DNA of 64,000 nt from assembly GCA_035651955.1 (NCBI GenBank), contig DASRES010000069.1, forward strand, positions 1 through 64,000, written 5' to 3'. The translations under genes and the position numbers were made by a program. How positions within the stretch are numbered: position 1 is the first letter of the stretch; each line of letters begins with the position of its first letter. The notes beneath the pieces are model-generated. The model was not told the origin of the DNA. It saw nothing but the letters and a program-made list of their open reading frames with translations, and did not search any database. Below are positions 9,555-17,593 of the stretch, one piece after another. The stretch is from Acidimicrobiia bacterium (lineage in GTDB: Bacteria; Actinomycetota; Acidimicrobiia; IMCC26256; JAMXLJ01).

Positions 9555-10332
9555 CAGTTTCAAGCGCGCGCACGGCGAGGTACGCGACGCACGTCGTCGC
9601 GACGCCCGCGACCGCGTCGAGCAGCCAGTGGTTCCCGGTCACGACGATCGCGAGCGCGATGGTGAACGGGTACGCGACGAGCAGCGCGCGTGACCACCAG
9701 CGGCGCAGCTGCGGGTACAGCGCGAAGACGCACCACGACGACCACCCGAGGTGCAGGCTCGGCACGGCGGCGTAGAGGTTGCCGAACGCGTTCTTGTCGG
9801 CGTGGGCGGGCTTCCCGAGGCCGAAGAACTTGTACGCGGTGTCGACGAAGTCGTAGTGGGCGGGCATCAGGCGCGGCGGCATGACGGGATACACCCAGAA
9901 CCCGAGGAGCCCGAGGCCGAGCACGAGACCCAGCACGTTGCGCCAGCGGACGTAGCGCGCGGGCGCCTTCCGGTACAGCCACACCAGCACGACGACCGGC
10001 ATGACGAAGTGGATGCTGCCGTACCAGATGTTCTCGAACGAGATGAACGGGTGGTACGGCAGGAAGAAGTGTTGGAGGGCGTGCTCCCAGTAGATGTGGA
10101 GCGTCCTCTCCGCGTGCACGATCTGCTTCGCGTTGCGGAAGGCGAGCCCGGTAGGGCCCTGCACGTGATCGCGCAGCGAGTCGTACAGGTAGTAGACCGC
10201 GAAGACGACCACGATCTCGCCGATCCACCCGAACCGGACTCGTCGCGAGAGCGGTTCACGCGGGCGCGGCTCGTCGACGGTCGTGGATCGGGGCGCGGGC
10301 TGCGGACGGGGGACGGGCTCGGCGGCGTGCAT
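9448..10332 (-). CDS. PAP2/AUR1-type membrane phosphatase or inositol-phosphotransferase
   Basis: 294-residue integral membrane protein with about six TMs. The catalytic signature of the PAP2_3/AUR1 group is visible: AAVPSLHLGWS (His in motif 2) and VTGNHWLLDAVAGV (His and Asp of motif 3); the region PVMPPRLMP takes the place of the first motif. Members are lipid phosphatases or transfer a phospho-headgroup between lipids (inositol-phosphorylceramide-synthase-like). The ATG at 10332 leaves a ~35-residue Pro/Arg-rich cytoplasmic N terminus; an upstream in-frame ATG would run into the thioesterase gene. The hydrophilic C-terminal tail overlaps the end of the convergent glycosyltransferase. Next to the two phosphoesterase-GT2 cassettes it may act on the same glycolipid or phosphoglycan; that is inference. 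Confidence 0.8.
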   Translation of the reverse strand: MHAAEPVPRPQPAPRSTTVDEPRPREPLSRRVRFGWIGEIVVVFAVYYLYDSLRDHVQGPTGLAFRNAKQIVHAERTLHIYWEHALQHFFLPYHPFISFENIWYGSIHFVMPVVVLVWLYRKAPARYVRWRNVLGLVLGLGLLGFWVYPVMPPRLMPAHYDFVDTAYKFFGLGKPAHADKNAFGNLYAAVPSLHLGWSSWCVFALYPQLRRWWSRALLVAYPFTIALAIVVTGNHWLLDAVAGVATTCVAYLAVRALETVTQRLRGSWRSTPPASRRTSDRRVAPTAAGTDRPG

Positions 10333-10384
10333 GACGGCGCCACCAGCGTAGGGCTGCCGCCGGTTCGTTCCCGGAGCCGGGCGG

Positions 10385-10801
10385 CTACGGGGTCGGCTCG
10401 CGGCGCTTGATCGAGAACGTGGCGGTCGCGGATGCGACGACGTCGCCGTCGGCGTCACGGACGGTCGCCTCGACGAACGCGACGCTGCGTGCGAGGCGCG
10501 CGACCTCGCCCCGGACGCGCAGCGGGTCGCCCTGCTTCGCGCCGCGCGGCATCGAGTACTGCAGTTGCAGCGTCGACGCGCGGTCGCCGCGCTCGAGCGC
10601 CGCGTTGAGCGCGAAGTTCATGGCCGCGTCGAGCACGACGCCGTAGACGCCGCCGTGCACGATCCCGAACAGGTTCGACGCCATCTCGGTGGGATCCCAC
10701 CGGGCTTCCGACCATCCGTCGCCGTAGGACTCGAACGAGAGCCCGATCGCGCCGAGCAGCGGCATGCCGCCGTCGCCGAGTTGGGAGTCCATGTCACGCA
10801 T
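10385..10801 (-). CDS. PaaI-family hotdog thioesterase
   Basis: 138 residues, single hotdog domain. The helix motif IVHGGVYGVVLDAAMNFAL contains the HGG and Asp typical of the PaaI/YbgC-like acyl-CoA thioesterase group, followed by the strands LQLQYSMPR and DPLRVRGEV. It probably hydrolyses an aromatic or medium-chain acyl-CoA. The start may be the ATG at 10801 or the one at 10792; both lie just upstream of the domain. It precedes the PAP2 gene by 52 bp on the same strand and is divergent from the thiolase at 10889, so it may share a promoter region with acyl-CoA metabolism. Confidence 0.85.
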   Translation of the reverse strand: MRDMDSQLGDGGMPLLGAIGLSFESYGDGWSEARWDPTEMASNLFGIVHGGVYGVVLDAAMNFALNAALERGDRASTLQLQYSMPRGAKQGDPLRVRGEVARLARSVAFVEATVRDADGDVVASATATFSIKRREPTP

Positions 10802-10888
10802 GCGGGCGGAATGTACGCCAGTTCGTCGGCGGCACCTCCGGGCATACACTTGACCAGCCGGTCCAGTTGCTTCCCGGGAGGCCTTTCC

Positions 10889-12043
10889 ATGCCCACCGCA
10901 GTGATCGTCGACGCCGTTCGCACCGCACTCGGTCGCCGCAACGGGAAGCTCAAGGACACCCACCCCGTCGACCTCGCCGCGATCACGCTCCAGGCGCTCG
11001 TCGAGCGCAACGGCCTCGATCCCGCGCTGATCGACGACGTGATCATGGGCTGCGTCATGCAGGTCGGCGACCAGGCCGTCAACGTCGGGCGCAACGCGCT
11101 CCTCGCGGCCGGGTTCCCGGAGACCGTGACCGGGACGACGGTCGACCGCCAGTGCGGCTCGTCGCAGCAGGCCGCCCACTTCGCCGCGCAGGGTGTGATC
11201 GCGGGCGCGTACGACGTCGTCGTCGCCGCGGGCGTCGAGAACATGACGCGGGTCCCGATGGGCGCGTCGTTCATCGCGGGCAGCGTCCCGTTCGGGCCGC
11301 GCGTCATGGAGCGCTACAACCTGGTTCCGCAGGGCATCTCGGCCGAGCTGATCGCCGAGAAGTGGAACATCTCCCGCGAGGACAACGACCGGCTGTCGCT
11401 GGAGTCGCACCAGCGGGCTGCACGCGCGACCGACGAAGGTCGGTTCGAGCGCGAGATCGTGCCGGTGACCGTCACCACCGAGGGCGGCACCGAGGAGTTC
11501 CGCGTCGACGAGGGCATCCGCCGCGACACGACGATGGAGAAGCTCGCGAGCCTCAAGCCCGCGTTCAAGCCGGACGGCGTCGTCACCGCGGGGAACTCGA
11601 GCCAGATCAGCGACGGCGCGTCCGCGCTCCTCATCATGAGCGAGGAGAAGGCCGCGCAGCTCGGTCTCACCCCACGGGCCCGCTTCCACGCGTTCGCGCT
11701 GGCGGGCGTCGACCCGGTGATGATGCTGACCGGTCCGATCCCCGCGACGACGAAGGTGCTCGAGCGGGCCAAGATGACGCTCGACCAGATGGACCTCGTC
11801 GAGATCAACGAGGCGTTCGCTCCCGTTGTGCTCGCATGGCAGCAGGAGCACCACCCCGACATGAGCAAGGTCAACGTGAACGGCGGCGCGATCGCGATCG
11901 GTCACCCGCTCGGGTGCTCGGGCGCGCGACTGATGACCACGTTGCTCAACGAGCTCGAGCGCACGGGCGGCCGGTGGGGCCTGCAGACGATGTGCGAGGG
12001 CGGCGGCATGGCCAACGCCACCATCATCGAACGACTCGGGTGA
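10889..12043 (+). CDS. Acetyl-CoA acetyltransferase (thiolase)
   Basis: 384 residues, full-length thiolase. Nucleophile Cys in VDRQCGSSQQA (about residue 88); the C-terminal His and Cys sit in GGAIAIGHPLGCSGARL; EINEAFA is also present. It catalyses reversible condensation or cleavage of 3-ketoacyl-CoA with CoA. The ATG was chosen because GGGAGG lies 7 bases upstream and the protein then begins with the conserved strand TAVIVDAVRTALGRRNGKLK. A TACACT -10-like hexamer at 10845-10850 fits a short leader. Degradative versus biosynthetic role cannot be decided from sequence alone; the neighbouring divergent thioesterase suggests fatty-acid turnover. Confidence 0.93.
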   Translation: MPTAVIVDAVRTALGRRNGKLKDTHPVDLAAITLQALVERNGLDPALIDDVIMGCVMQVGDQAVNVGRNALLAAGFPETVTGTTVDRQCGSSQQAAHFAAQGVIAGAYDVVVAAGVENMTRVPMGASFIAGSVPFGPRVMERYNLVPQGISAELIAEKWNISREDNDRLSLESHQRAARATDEGRFEREIVPVTVTTEGGTEEFRVDEGIRRDTTMEKLASLKPAFKPDGVVTAGNSSQISDGASALLIMSEEKAAQLGLTPRARFHAFALAGVDPVMMLTGPIPATTKVLERAKMTLDQMDLVEINEAFAPVVLAWQQEHHPDMSKVNVNGGAIAIGHPLGCSGARLMTTLLNELERTGGRWGLQTMCEGGGMANATIIERLG

Positions 12044-12077
12044 CGCGCCGGGCGGTCGTTCGCCGCGCCGGAGCGTG

Positions 12078-12338
12078 ATGCTCGCGCTCAAGATCGTCGT
12101 CGCGGTCGTCGCCGCGCTCGTCATCTACGTCGTCGTCGCGGGGATGATCCGCTCGTTCAACGCCGAGCCCGAACCGGAGCCCGAGCCGGGCGAGCTGCAT
12201 CCCGTCGACTACCGCTACCGCTGCGTCGTGTGCGGTGCCGAGGTCACGATGACGGCCGCCCCGACCGAGGACATCCCAGAGCCGCCCCGCCACTGCCGCG
12301 AGGCGATGGCCCTGGTCGTGGAGGCCGACGGTCCCTGA
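12078..12338 (+). CDS. Small membrane protein with zinc-ribbon-like tail
   Basis: 86 residues: one N-terminal TM helix (residues 4-23), a PEPEPEPEPG spacer, then CVVCGAE (Cys49, Cys52) and a distal His-Cys pair in PPRHCREAM. This looks like a membrane-anchored rubredoxin/zinc-ribbon module. A GTG three bases upstream is an alternative start. It follows the thiolase by 34 bp and is convergent with crgA. Function not recognised; such small ribbons often serve as partners or sensors in envelope complexes. Confidence 0.7.
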   Translation: MLALKIVVAVVAALVIYVVVAGMIRSFNAEPEPEPEPGELHPVDYRYRCVVCGAEVTMTAAPTEDIPEPPRHCREAMALVVEADGP

Positions 12339-12356
12339 CGACCGCCCCGCCCGGCT

Positions 12357-12391
12357 CGTTGTCCACAGACTGGGGACAACGCTGTGGGGAA
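12357..12391. other. Palindromic DnaA-box-like cluster
   Basis: A 25-bp imperfect palindrome (12357-12381; 11 of 12 arm pairs) made of TTGTCCACA (12359-12367, the GC-rich actinobacterial DnaA box) facing TTGTCCCCA on the other strand (12371-12379), followed by a third, weaker box TTCCCCACA on the minus strand (12383-12391). It lies in the convergent gap between the zinc-ribbon gene and crgA, so a bidirectional terminator is the alternative reading. Confidence 0.5.
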
Positions 12392-12420
12392 GTTACACCG
12401 GTGGTATTCGGGCTGGCGCC

Positions 12421-12651
12421 TCAGCGGTAGCGCGTGGCGAAGACGAAGCCGGCGCAGATCTCGACCAGGCCCAGGATCAGGTAGCGGTTCTGGGCGCCGT
12501 CGGGGAAGAGGCCCAGGTAGTTCACGACGACGACCGCCGTGCCGAGCAGCAGCAGCGTGAACATCGCGGTCGGCACCCACAGCGGGCTCGACGGCGCCTT
12601 CTTCGGCGGGGGCGGCGTGTAGCGGGACCGCTTGCTCTTCGACTGCGGCAC
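12421..12651 (-). CDS. crgA: Cell division protein CrgA
   Basis: 76 residues: a basic N terminus (PQSKSKRSRYTPPPPKK) and two TM helices, WVPTAMFTLLLLGTAVVVV and YLILGLVEICAGFVFATRY, the fixed architecture of actinobacterial CrgA (UPF0233). CrgA sits at the septum and bridges FtsZ, FtsQ, FtsI and the Wag31 zone. The GTG at 12651 was chosen because it starts right at the conserved PxSK segment; the longer in-frame extension overlaps trpG's promoter. As in Mycobacterium, it lies close to trpG and the pknB-pbpA-rodA-pstP operon. Confidence 0.88.
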   Translation of the reverse strand: MPQSKSKRSRYTPPPPKKAPSSPLWVPTAMFTLLLLGTAVVVVNYLGLFPDGAQNRYLILGLVEICAGFVFATRYR

Positions 12652-12706
12652 GGCCCACAAGATATCGACGGCTCCCGCCCACCCCGCGGCCGGTACCGTG
12701 GCGGGC

Positions 12707-13300
12707 GTGCCCGGTGCGCGCGTGCTCGTGATCGACAACTACGACTCGTTCGTCTACAACCTCGTGCAGTACCTCGGGGAGCTGGGCGCGGAGCCCGTCG
12801 TGCACCGTCACGACGCGATCACGCTCGACGAGGCGCGTGCGATCGAGCCCGACGCGCTCCTCGTGTCGCCCGGACCCGGCCGCCCGGAGGACGCCGGCAT
12901 CTCCGACGACGCGATCCGCGCGTTCGGCGAGGACGGCATCCCGGTGCTCGGCGTGTGCCTCGGCATGCAGTGCATCGGGCAGGTGTACGGCGGCGAGATC
13001 GTCCGCGCGCCGCGCGTCATGCACGGCAAGACGTCCGAGATCCGCCACGACGGCCGGGGTGTGTTCGAGGGCCTGCCCGACGTGCTGACCGCGACGCGCT
13101 ACCACTCGCTCGTCGTCGAACGCGAGAGCGTGCCTTCGTGTCTCGCGATGACGGCCGAGGCGGAGGACGGCACGGTCATGGGGCTTCGCCACCGCGACCA
13201 CCCGATCGAGGGGGTGCAGTTCCACCCCGAGTCGATCCTCACCGACGCCGGTCACGACATGCTCCGCAACTTCCTGGCGCGCACCTCGGCGCCGGTCTGA
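12707..13300 (+). CDS. trpG: Anthranilate/aminodeoxychorismate synthase glutamine amidotransferase
   Basis: 197 residues, class I glutamine amidotransferase that supplies ammonia to TrpE or PabB. Oxyanion segment SPGPGRPEDAG, nucleophile Cys84 in GVCLGMQCIGQVYGGE, and the His-Glu pair in GVQFHPES. No trpE/pabB or trpD is adjacent, so trpG versus pabA cannot be separated; the symbol follows the mycobacterial gene at the same locus. Start: GTG 12707 is preceded by TACCGT (12694-12699) with a 7-base gap, a leaderless arrangement; GTG 12698 is the alternative. Divergent from crgA. Confidence 0.88.
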   Translation: MPGARVLVIDNYDSFVYNLVQYLGELGAEPVVHRHDAITLDEARAIEPDALLVSPGPGRPEDAGISDDAIRAFGEDGIPVLGVCLGMQCIGQVYGGEIVRAPRVMHGKTSEIRHDGRGVFEGLPDVLTATRYHSLVVERESVPSCLAMTAEAEDGTVMGLRHRDHPIEGVQFHPESILTDAGHDMLRNFLARTSAPV

Positions 13301-13338
13301 CACGCGCAGCCCCTTCGCGTCGCACCCGTCCTTCCGCG

Positions 13339-13379
13339 TTGGGACGGTTTGTCGCGCATACGCCGCGGAAACGTCCCAA
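13339..13379. terminator. Inverted repeat between convergent genes
   Basis: TTGGGACG (13339-13346) pairs with CGTCCCAA (13372-13379), with an inner TTT/AAA pair, separated by a GC-rich loop. It lies between the convergent trpG and mutY stops and could act as a terminator in both directions. There is no long T run. Confidence 0.4.
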
Positions 13380-13406
13380 TGCAGCGGTCGGGTGGGACGG
13401 GAGGGA

Positions 13407-14180
13407 TCAGGGCAGGCGCGCGAGATCGCCGTCGACGACCGCGAGGCCGTCGTCGACGAGTGACGCGAGCGCGTCGGCGTCCAGCCCGGCGAGTGCGCTC
13501 GGTGCGCGGCGCAACGCGGCGAGCACCGTGCCGCGTCGTTCACGGAACGAGCCCGCGAACGCGGGTTGGCGGGATGCCCGCGTCTCGCCGTCGACGGGCC
13601 CGCGCGCGGCACAGCGTCCGCGCAGCGGGCACGCGTCACACCGCGGCTCGCGCGGGCGACACAGCAGCGCGCCGACGTCCATCAGCGCGAGGAGCCGATC
13701 GCGCCCGCGCAGCGGCGCGCCGATCTCGACGGCCGCGCGCTCCGCGTCACGCGTCGTGAGCCGCGCACCTCGCACGCGTTCGACGACGCGTCGCACGTTC
13801 ACCTCGACCGCGGGCACGTCGACGTCCTCCGCCTGGGCGAGCACCGCGTTCGCGGTGTAGCGACCGACGCCGGGGAGCGACGCGAGGTCGTCGGGCCAAC
13901 CGTGTACGTCGATCACCGTCGCGGCCTCCCACAACCGCCGCGCGCGTCGCGGGTAGCCGAGGCGACCCCACGCCTCGATCACCGCGCCCGGCCCGGCGTC
14001 GGCCATCGCCGCGGGCGTCGGGAAGCGGGTGATGAACGCGTCCCACGCCGCGCAGACGCGCGGCACCTGCGTCTGGTGGAGCATGACCTCGCTGACGAGG
14101 ATCGCCCAGCGGTCGCGCGTCGCTCGCCACGGCAGGCCGTGACGGCCGTGCGCGCGGTACCACGCGCGGAGGCTCGTCAC
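13407..14180 (-). CDS. mutY: A/G-specific adenine glycosylase (MutY-like)
   Basis: 257 residues: HhH-GPD fold plus iron-sulphur loop. It removes adenine mispaired with 8-oxoG. Visible: catalytic Glu in SEVMLHQTQV, the helix-hairpin-helix LPGVGRYTA, and the 4Fe-4S ligands C-x6-C-x2-C-x5-C in CRPREPRCDACPLRGRC. Odd points: the second catalytic position, normally Asp in (V/L)D-x-NV, reads VEVNVRRV (Glu), and the C-terminal NUDIX-like 8-oxoG recognition domain is reduced to about 60 residues. It sits between trpG and pknB, a place with no mutY in the mycobacterial cluster. Activity may be altered. Confidence 0.85.
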   Translation of the reverse strand: MTSLRAWYRAHGRHGLPWRATRDRWAILVSEVMLHQTQVPRVCAAWDAFITRFPTPAAMADAGPGAVIEAWGRLGYPRRARRLWEAATVIDVHGWPDDLASLPGVGRYTANAVLAQAEDVDVPAVEVNVRRVVERVRGARLTTRDAERAAVEIGAPLRGRDRLLALMDVGALLCRPREPRCDACPLRGRCAARGPVDGETRASRQPAFAGSFRERRGTVLAALRRAPSALAGLDADALASLVDDGLAVVDGDLARLP

Positions 14181-16069
14181 GACGTGGTGGTCGTGCCCGC
14201 GGTCGTCGTCGAGGTCGCCTGCCCGACCGTGATCGTCACTGTCGAGCCTTGCGGCGCGGACGCGTTCGGCAGCGGGCTCTGCGCGATGACGCGGCCGTTG
14301 TTCGCCGGTGTCGACGGCTGCGTGAGCACCGACACCTGGAACCCCGCGCCGGTGAGCGCCGCGGTCGCGTCCGACTGCGTCTGACCGAGCACATTCGGCA
14401 CGGTCGTGGTCTGCGGGCCGGTCGACACGATCAACCGGACCGTCGAACCCTGCGCGGCCTGGCTCCCCGCACTCGGATCCGTCCCGATCACGGTGCCGGC
14501 CGGCACGGAGTTGCTCGCCTGACTGATCGTGCGCCCGACGCGGAAGCCCGCGCTGTTCAGCGTCTGTGCCGCGGTGGCGGGGTCGTTGCCGCTGACGTCG
14601 GGGATGCGAGTCGCGGCGGGGCCGGACGACACGACGACCGTCACCGTCGAGCCCTTGTCGACCTTCGCCAGCGCGGGCGGGTCGGTGCTGATCACCGAGC
14701 CCTTCTGCACGCTCTCGCTCGGCTGGCCCTGCGGCGACACCTTGAGCCCGAGCGCGGTCAGCTGGTTGTTGGCGTCGGTGAACGGCAGGCCGGTCACGTC
14801 GGGCACGGTCACCGTCCCGGGGCCGTTGCTCACCTGCAGCGTCACGGTGCTGCCCTTGCCGGCCCTGCTCGCGGCGGCGGGGTCCTGCGACAGCACCGTG
14901 CCCGTCGCGGCCGCGTTCGCGACGTGGTCGACCTTCACCTTGAAGCCGGCGTTCTCGAGCGTCGTGCGCGCCGCGGCCTCCTGCTGGCCGACGACGTTCG
15001 GCACCGTCACCTTCGGTCCGCTCCCGCCTCTGGTGAGCAGCAGCGCGGCGACGACCGCGGCGATGACGACGAGCAACGCGATCACCGCGATGATCGGACC
15101 GCGGCGCGACCGGCGCTCCTCGGTCTGCGTGACGCGCCCGGTCGCCGTCGGCGGCACCGCCGGTGCGGCCACCGTCGGCTGCGCGGCCGTGTAGTCGCCC
15201 GTGATCGCGGCGATCTCCGCGGTGACGGGTGCCGCGATCGGTGGTTGACCGCGCAGGAACCGCAGGAGGTCGGTGCGCAGGTCGTCCGCGGACTGGTACC
15301 GCGAGTCGGGATCCTTCGCCATCGCGGTGAGCACGATCCGCTCGAGGTCGGGCGACAGGCCGGGCACCTGGCGCGACGGCGCGGACGGCTCCTCGCGCAC
15401 GTGCTTGTACGCGACCGCGATCGGTGTGTCGCCCGAGAACGGCGGAGCACCCGTCAGCATCTCGTAGAGCACGACGCCGAGCGAGTAGACGTCGGAGCGG
15501 CCGTCGACCGGCAGACCCTGCGCCTGCTCGGGCGAGAAGTACGTCGCCGTCCCCATGACCGAACCGGTCTGCGTGAGCGCCTCGCTGGTGCCTGCGCGCG
15601 CGATGCCGAAGTCGGTGACCTTCACGACGCCACCCGGCGTGATGAGCACGTTGCCGGGCTTCACGTCGCGGTGGACGACACCGCTCCGGTTCGCGTAGGC
15701 GAGCGCGCCCGCGATCTCGGCCGCGATCTGCACGGACTCGTGCACGGGCAGCTTCCCGCGCGAGCGCAGGACCTCACGGAGGCTCTGACCGTCGACGTAC
15801 TCCATGACGATGAAGTACGTGTCGTCTTCCTGGCCCCAGTCGTAGATCGCGACGATGTTCGGGTGGCTGAGGTTCGCGGCGGCCTGCGCCTCGCGCCGGA
15901 ACCGCTCGACGAAGCTCGGGTCGCGCGCGAACTCGGGGAACAGCACCTTGACCGCGACCGGGCGGTCGAGGAGCTGGTCGCGCGCCAGGTAGACGTCCGC
16001 CATCCCACCGCGGGCGATCGTGCGGACGATCTCGTAGCGGTTGGAGAAGGAGCGCGGGGCCGTCGCCAT
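14177..16069 (-). CDS. pknB: PASTA-domain Ser/Thr protein kinase PknB
   Basis: 630 residues. Kinase domain at about 11-270 with glycine loop ARGGMADVYLA, VAVKVL lysine, HRDVKPGN, DFG and activation loop TQTGSVMGTATYFSPE carrying the phospho-Thr positions. Juxtamembrane linker, one TM helix at about 335-358, then four extracellular PASTA repeats (VTVPNVVG, VTVPDVTG, TRIPDVSG, TTVPNVLG) and a Thr-rich tail. It senses muropeptides or lipid II and phosphorylates division proteins and FHA partners. Start ATG 16069 begins just before the kinase domain; GTG 16114 would add 15 residues. The 3' end overlaps mutY by 4 bp (ATGA). Confidence 0.95.
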   Translation of the reverse strand: MATAPRSFSNRYEIVRTIARGGMADVYLARDQLLDRPVAVKVLFPEFARDPSFVERFRREAQAAANLSHPNIVAIYDWGQEDDTYFIVMEYVDGQSLREVLRSRGKLPVHESVQIAAEIAGALAYANRSGVVHRDVKPGNVLITPGGVVKVTDFGIARAGTSEALTQTGSVMGTATYFSPEQAQGLPVDGRSDVYSLGVVLYEMLTGAPPFSGDTPIAVAYKHVREEPSAPSRQVPGLSPDLERIVLTAMAKDPDSRYQSADDLRTDLLRFLRGQPPIAAPVTAEIAAITGDYTAAQPTVAAPAVPPTATGRVTQTEERRSRRGPIIAVIALLVVIAAVVAALLLTRGGSGPKVTVPNVVGQQEAAARTTLENAGFKVKVDHVANAAATGTVLSQDPAAASRAGKGSTVTLQVSNGPGTVTVPDVTGLPFTDANNQLTALGLKVSPQGQPSESVQKGSVISTDPPALAKVDKGSTVTVVVSSGPAATRIPDVSGNDPATAAQTLNSAGFRVGRTISQASNSVPAGTVIGTDPSAGSQAAQGSTVRLIVSTGPQTTTVPNVLGQTQSDATAALTGAGFQVSVLTQPSTPANNGRVIAQSPLPNASAPQGSTVTITVGQATSTTTAGTTTTS

Positions 16070-16126
16070 TCGCTGCGAAACCCTACCGGTCGTCCGTCGG
16101 GCGGAGGCGGACACGCATCGTGGTCG

Positions 16127-17593
16127 TCACCCCGCCGGCTGCAGCAGCTTCTGCAGCATCTGGCGCGCGATCGGCGCCGCGACCCGACCGCCCGTCGCGT
16201 CACTGCCGCTGTTGCCACCTTCGACGACGAGCACCGCGACCGCTACGCGCGGCGCCTCGGCCGGCGCGAACGCGATGAACCACGCGTTCGGCTCGGGCTG
16301 GCCCTGCACCTGCGCGGTACCCGTCTTGCCGGCGACGGTGACGCCCGGGATCTGCGCGGGTGTGCCCGTGCCGTTCGGCGAGCTCACGACGCTCTCCATC
16401 ATCGTCGTGACCTGCGCGGTCACGTCGGGCGTGGTCGCGGTCTTCCACGCCTTCGGCTGGTACTTCCGCACGACGCCACCCTGCGCGTCGAGGATCTCGG
16501 ACATGACGTGCGGCTGCATGATCACGCCGTGGTTCGCGATGCCGGCCGCGACGAGCGCCATCTGCAGCGGCGTCACCGCGATGAACCCCTGCCCGATCCC
16601 GGCGAGACCGTAGAAGGCCTGGTTCTGCGCGAACGGCCGGTTGTCCATGTCGATCGACGACACCGCACCCGGCGCGACGTCGAGTGGTGGCGTCTCGCCG
16701 ATGCCGAACTGATGCATGCCCGGCGGGAACTTGTCGCCCAGCTCGATTCCGACGCGCGCGAACGTCGTGTTGCACGACACGGTGAAGCTCTGCGAGAGCG
16801 TGCCGCCGCAATTCTCGTTGCCGAAGTTCGACAGCGTCTTGTTCGAATCCGGGAGGGGGATCTGCGTCACGCTGGGGAACGGTGTGTCGGGCGTGACGGT
16901 TCCCGTCTCGAGCCCGACGCTCGTCGTGACGACCTTGAACGTCGAGCCCGGCGCGTAGATCTCGCGGTACGAGCGGGCGAGGTTGGGACGCGTCGGGTCG
17001 TTGTTCAGCGCGGTGTAGTACGCGTTCACCGTGGCGCCGTTGTGCGCGGCGAGCGGCTGCGGGTCGAACGACGGGTTCGAGTACATGGCGAGGATGGCGC
17101 CGGTGCGCGGGTCGAGCGCGACGACGGAGCCGCGCTGGTTCCCGAGCGCGGCGCGTGCTGTCTCCTGCGCGTCGGCGCGCAGGGTGAGCACCACCGATCC
17201 GAACTGGTCCTTGTTGGACAGGATCCCGGCGAAGTTCTTGAGGGACACGCCGAAGTCGCGACCGACCAGCTCGTCGTTGTACGTCGCCTCGACCCCGGTG
17301 TTGCCGACGACGAAGGACTGGTAGCCGACGACCTGCGAGAACAGCGATCCCAGCGGGTACTCGCGCTGGAGCTTGAACAGGTCGTTGGACGGAACGGAGC
17401 GGGCGACGACCTGACCGTCGGCGGTGCGGATGTCGCCGCGCGGCTTCGAGTAGTCGCGCACGAGACGACGCACGTTGCGCGGGTCGTCGGCGAGCTTCTT
17501 CGCGTCGACGACCTGGTAGTAGGTCAGGTTGGCGACGAGCGCGAGCAGCAGCACCACGATGACGATGCCGACCTGACGGATCGTCCGGTTCAC
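16127..17593 (-). CDS. pbpA: Penicillin-binding protein (class B transpeptidase) PbpA
   Basis: 488 residues, N-terminal TM anchor (residues 7-27) followed by a short dimerisation region and the transpeptidase domain. Active-site motifs: APGSTFKV (SxxK, nucleophile Ser), VSCNTTFA (SxN) and AGKTGTAQ (KTG). Length matches mycobacterial PbpA. It crosslinks new peptidoglycan with its cognate SEDS polymerase RodA, whose stop overlaps this GTG start (GTGA). Gap to pknB is short, so the run is one operon. Confidence 0.95.
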   Translation of the reverse strand: MNRTIRQVGIVIVVLLLALVANLTYYQVVDAKKLADDPRNVRRLVRDYSKPRGDIRTADGQVVARSVPSNDLFKLQREYPLGSLFSQVVGYQSFVVGNTGVEATYNDELVGRDFGVSLKNFAGILSNKDQFGSVVLTLRADAQETARAALGNQRGSVVALDPRTGAILAMYSNPSFDPQPLAAHNGATVNAYYTALNNDPTRPNLARSYREIYAPGSTFKVVTTSVGLETGTVTPDTPFPSVTQIPLPDSNKTLSNFGNENCGGTLSQSFTVSCNTTFARVGIELGDKFPPGMHQFGIGETPPLDVAPGAVSSIDMDNRPFAQNQAFYGLAGIGQGFIAVTPLQMALVAAGIANHGVIMQPHVMSEILDAQGGVVRKYQPKAWKTATTPDVTAQVTTMMESVVSSPNGTGTPAQIPGVTVAGKTGTAQVQGQPEPNAWFIAFAPAEAPRVAVAVLVVEGGNSGSDATGGRVAAPIARQMLQKLLQPAG

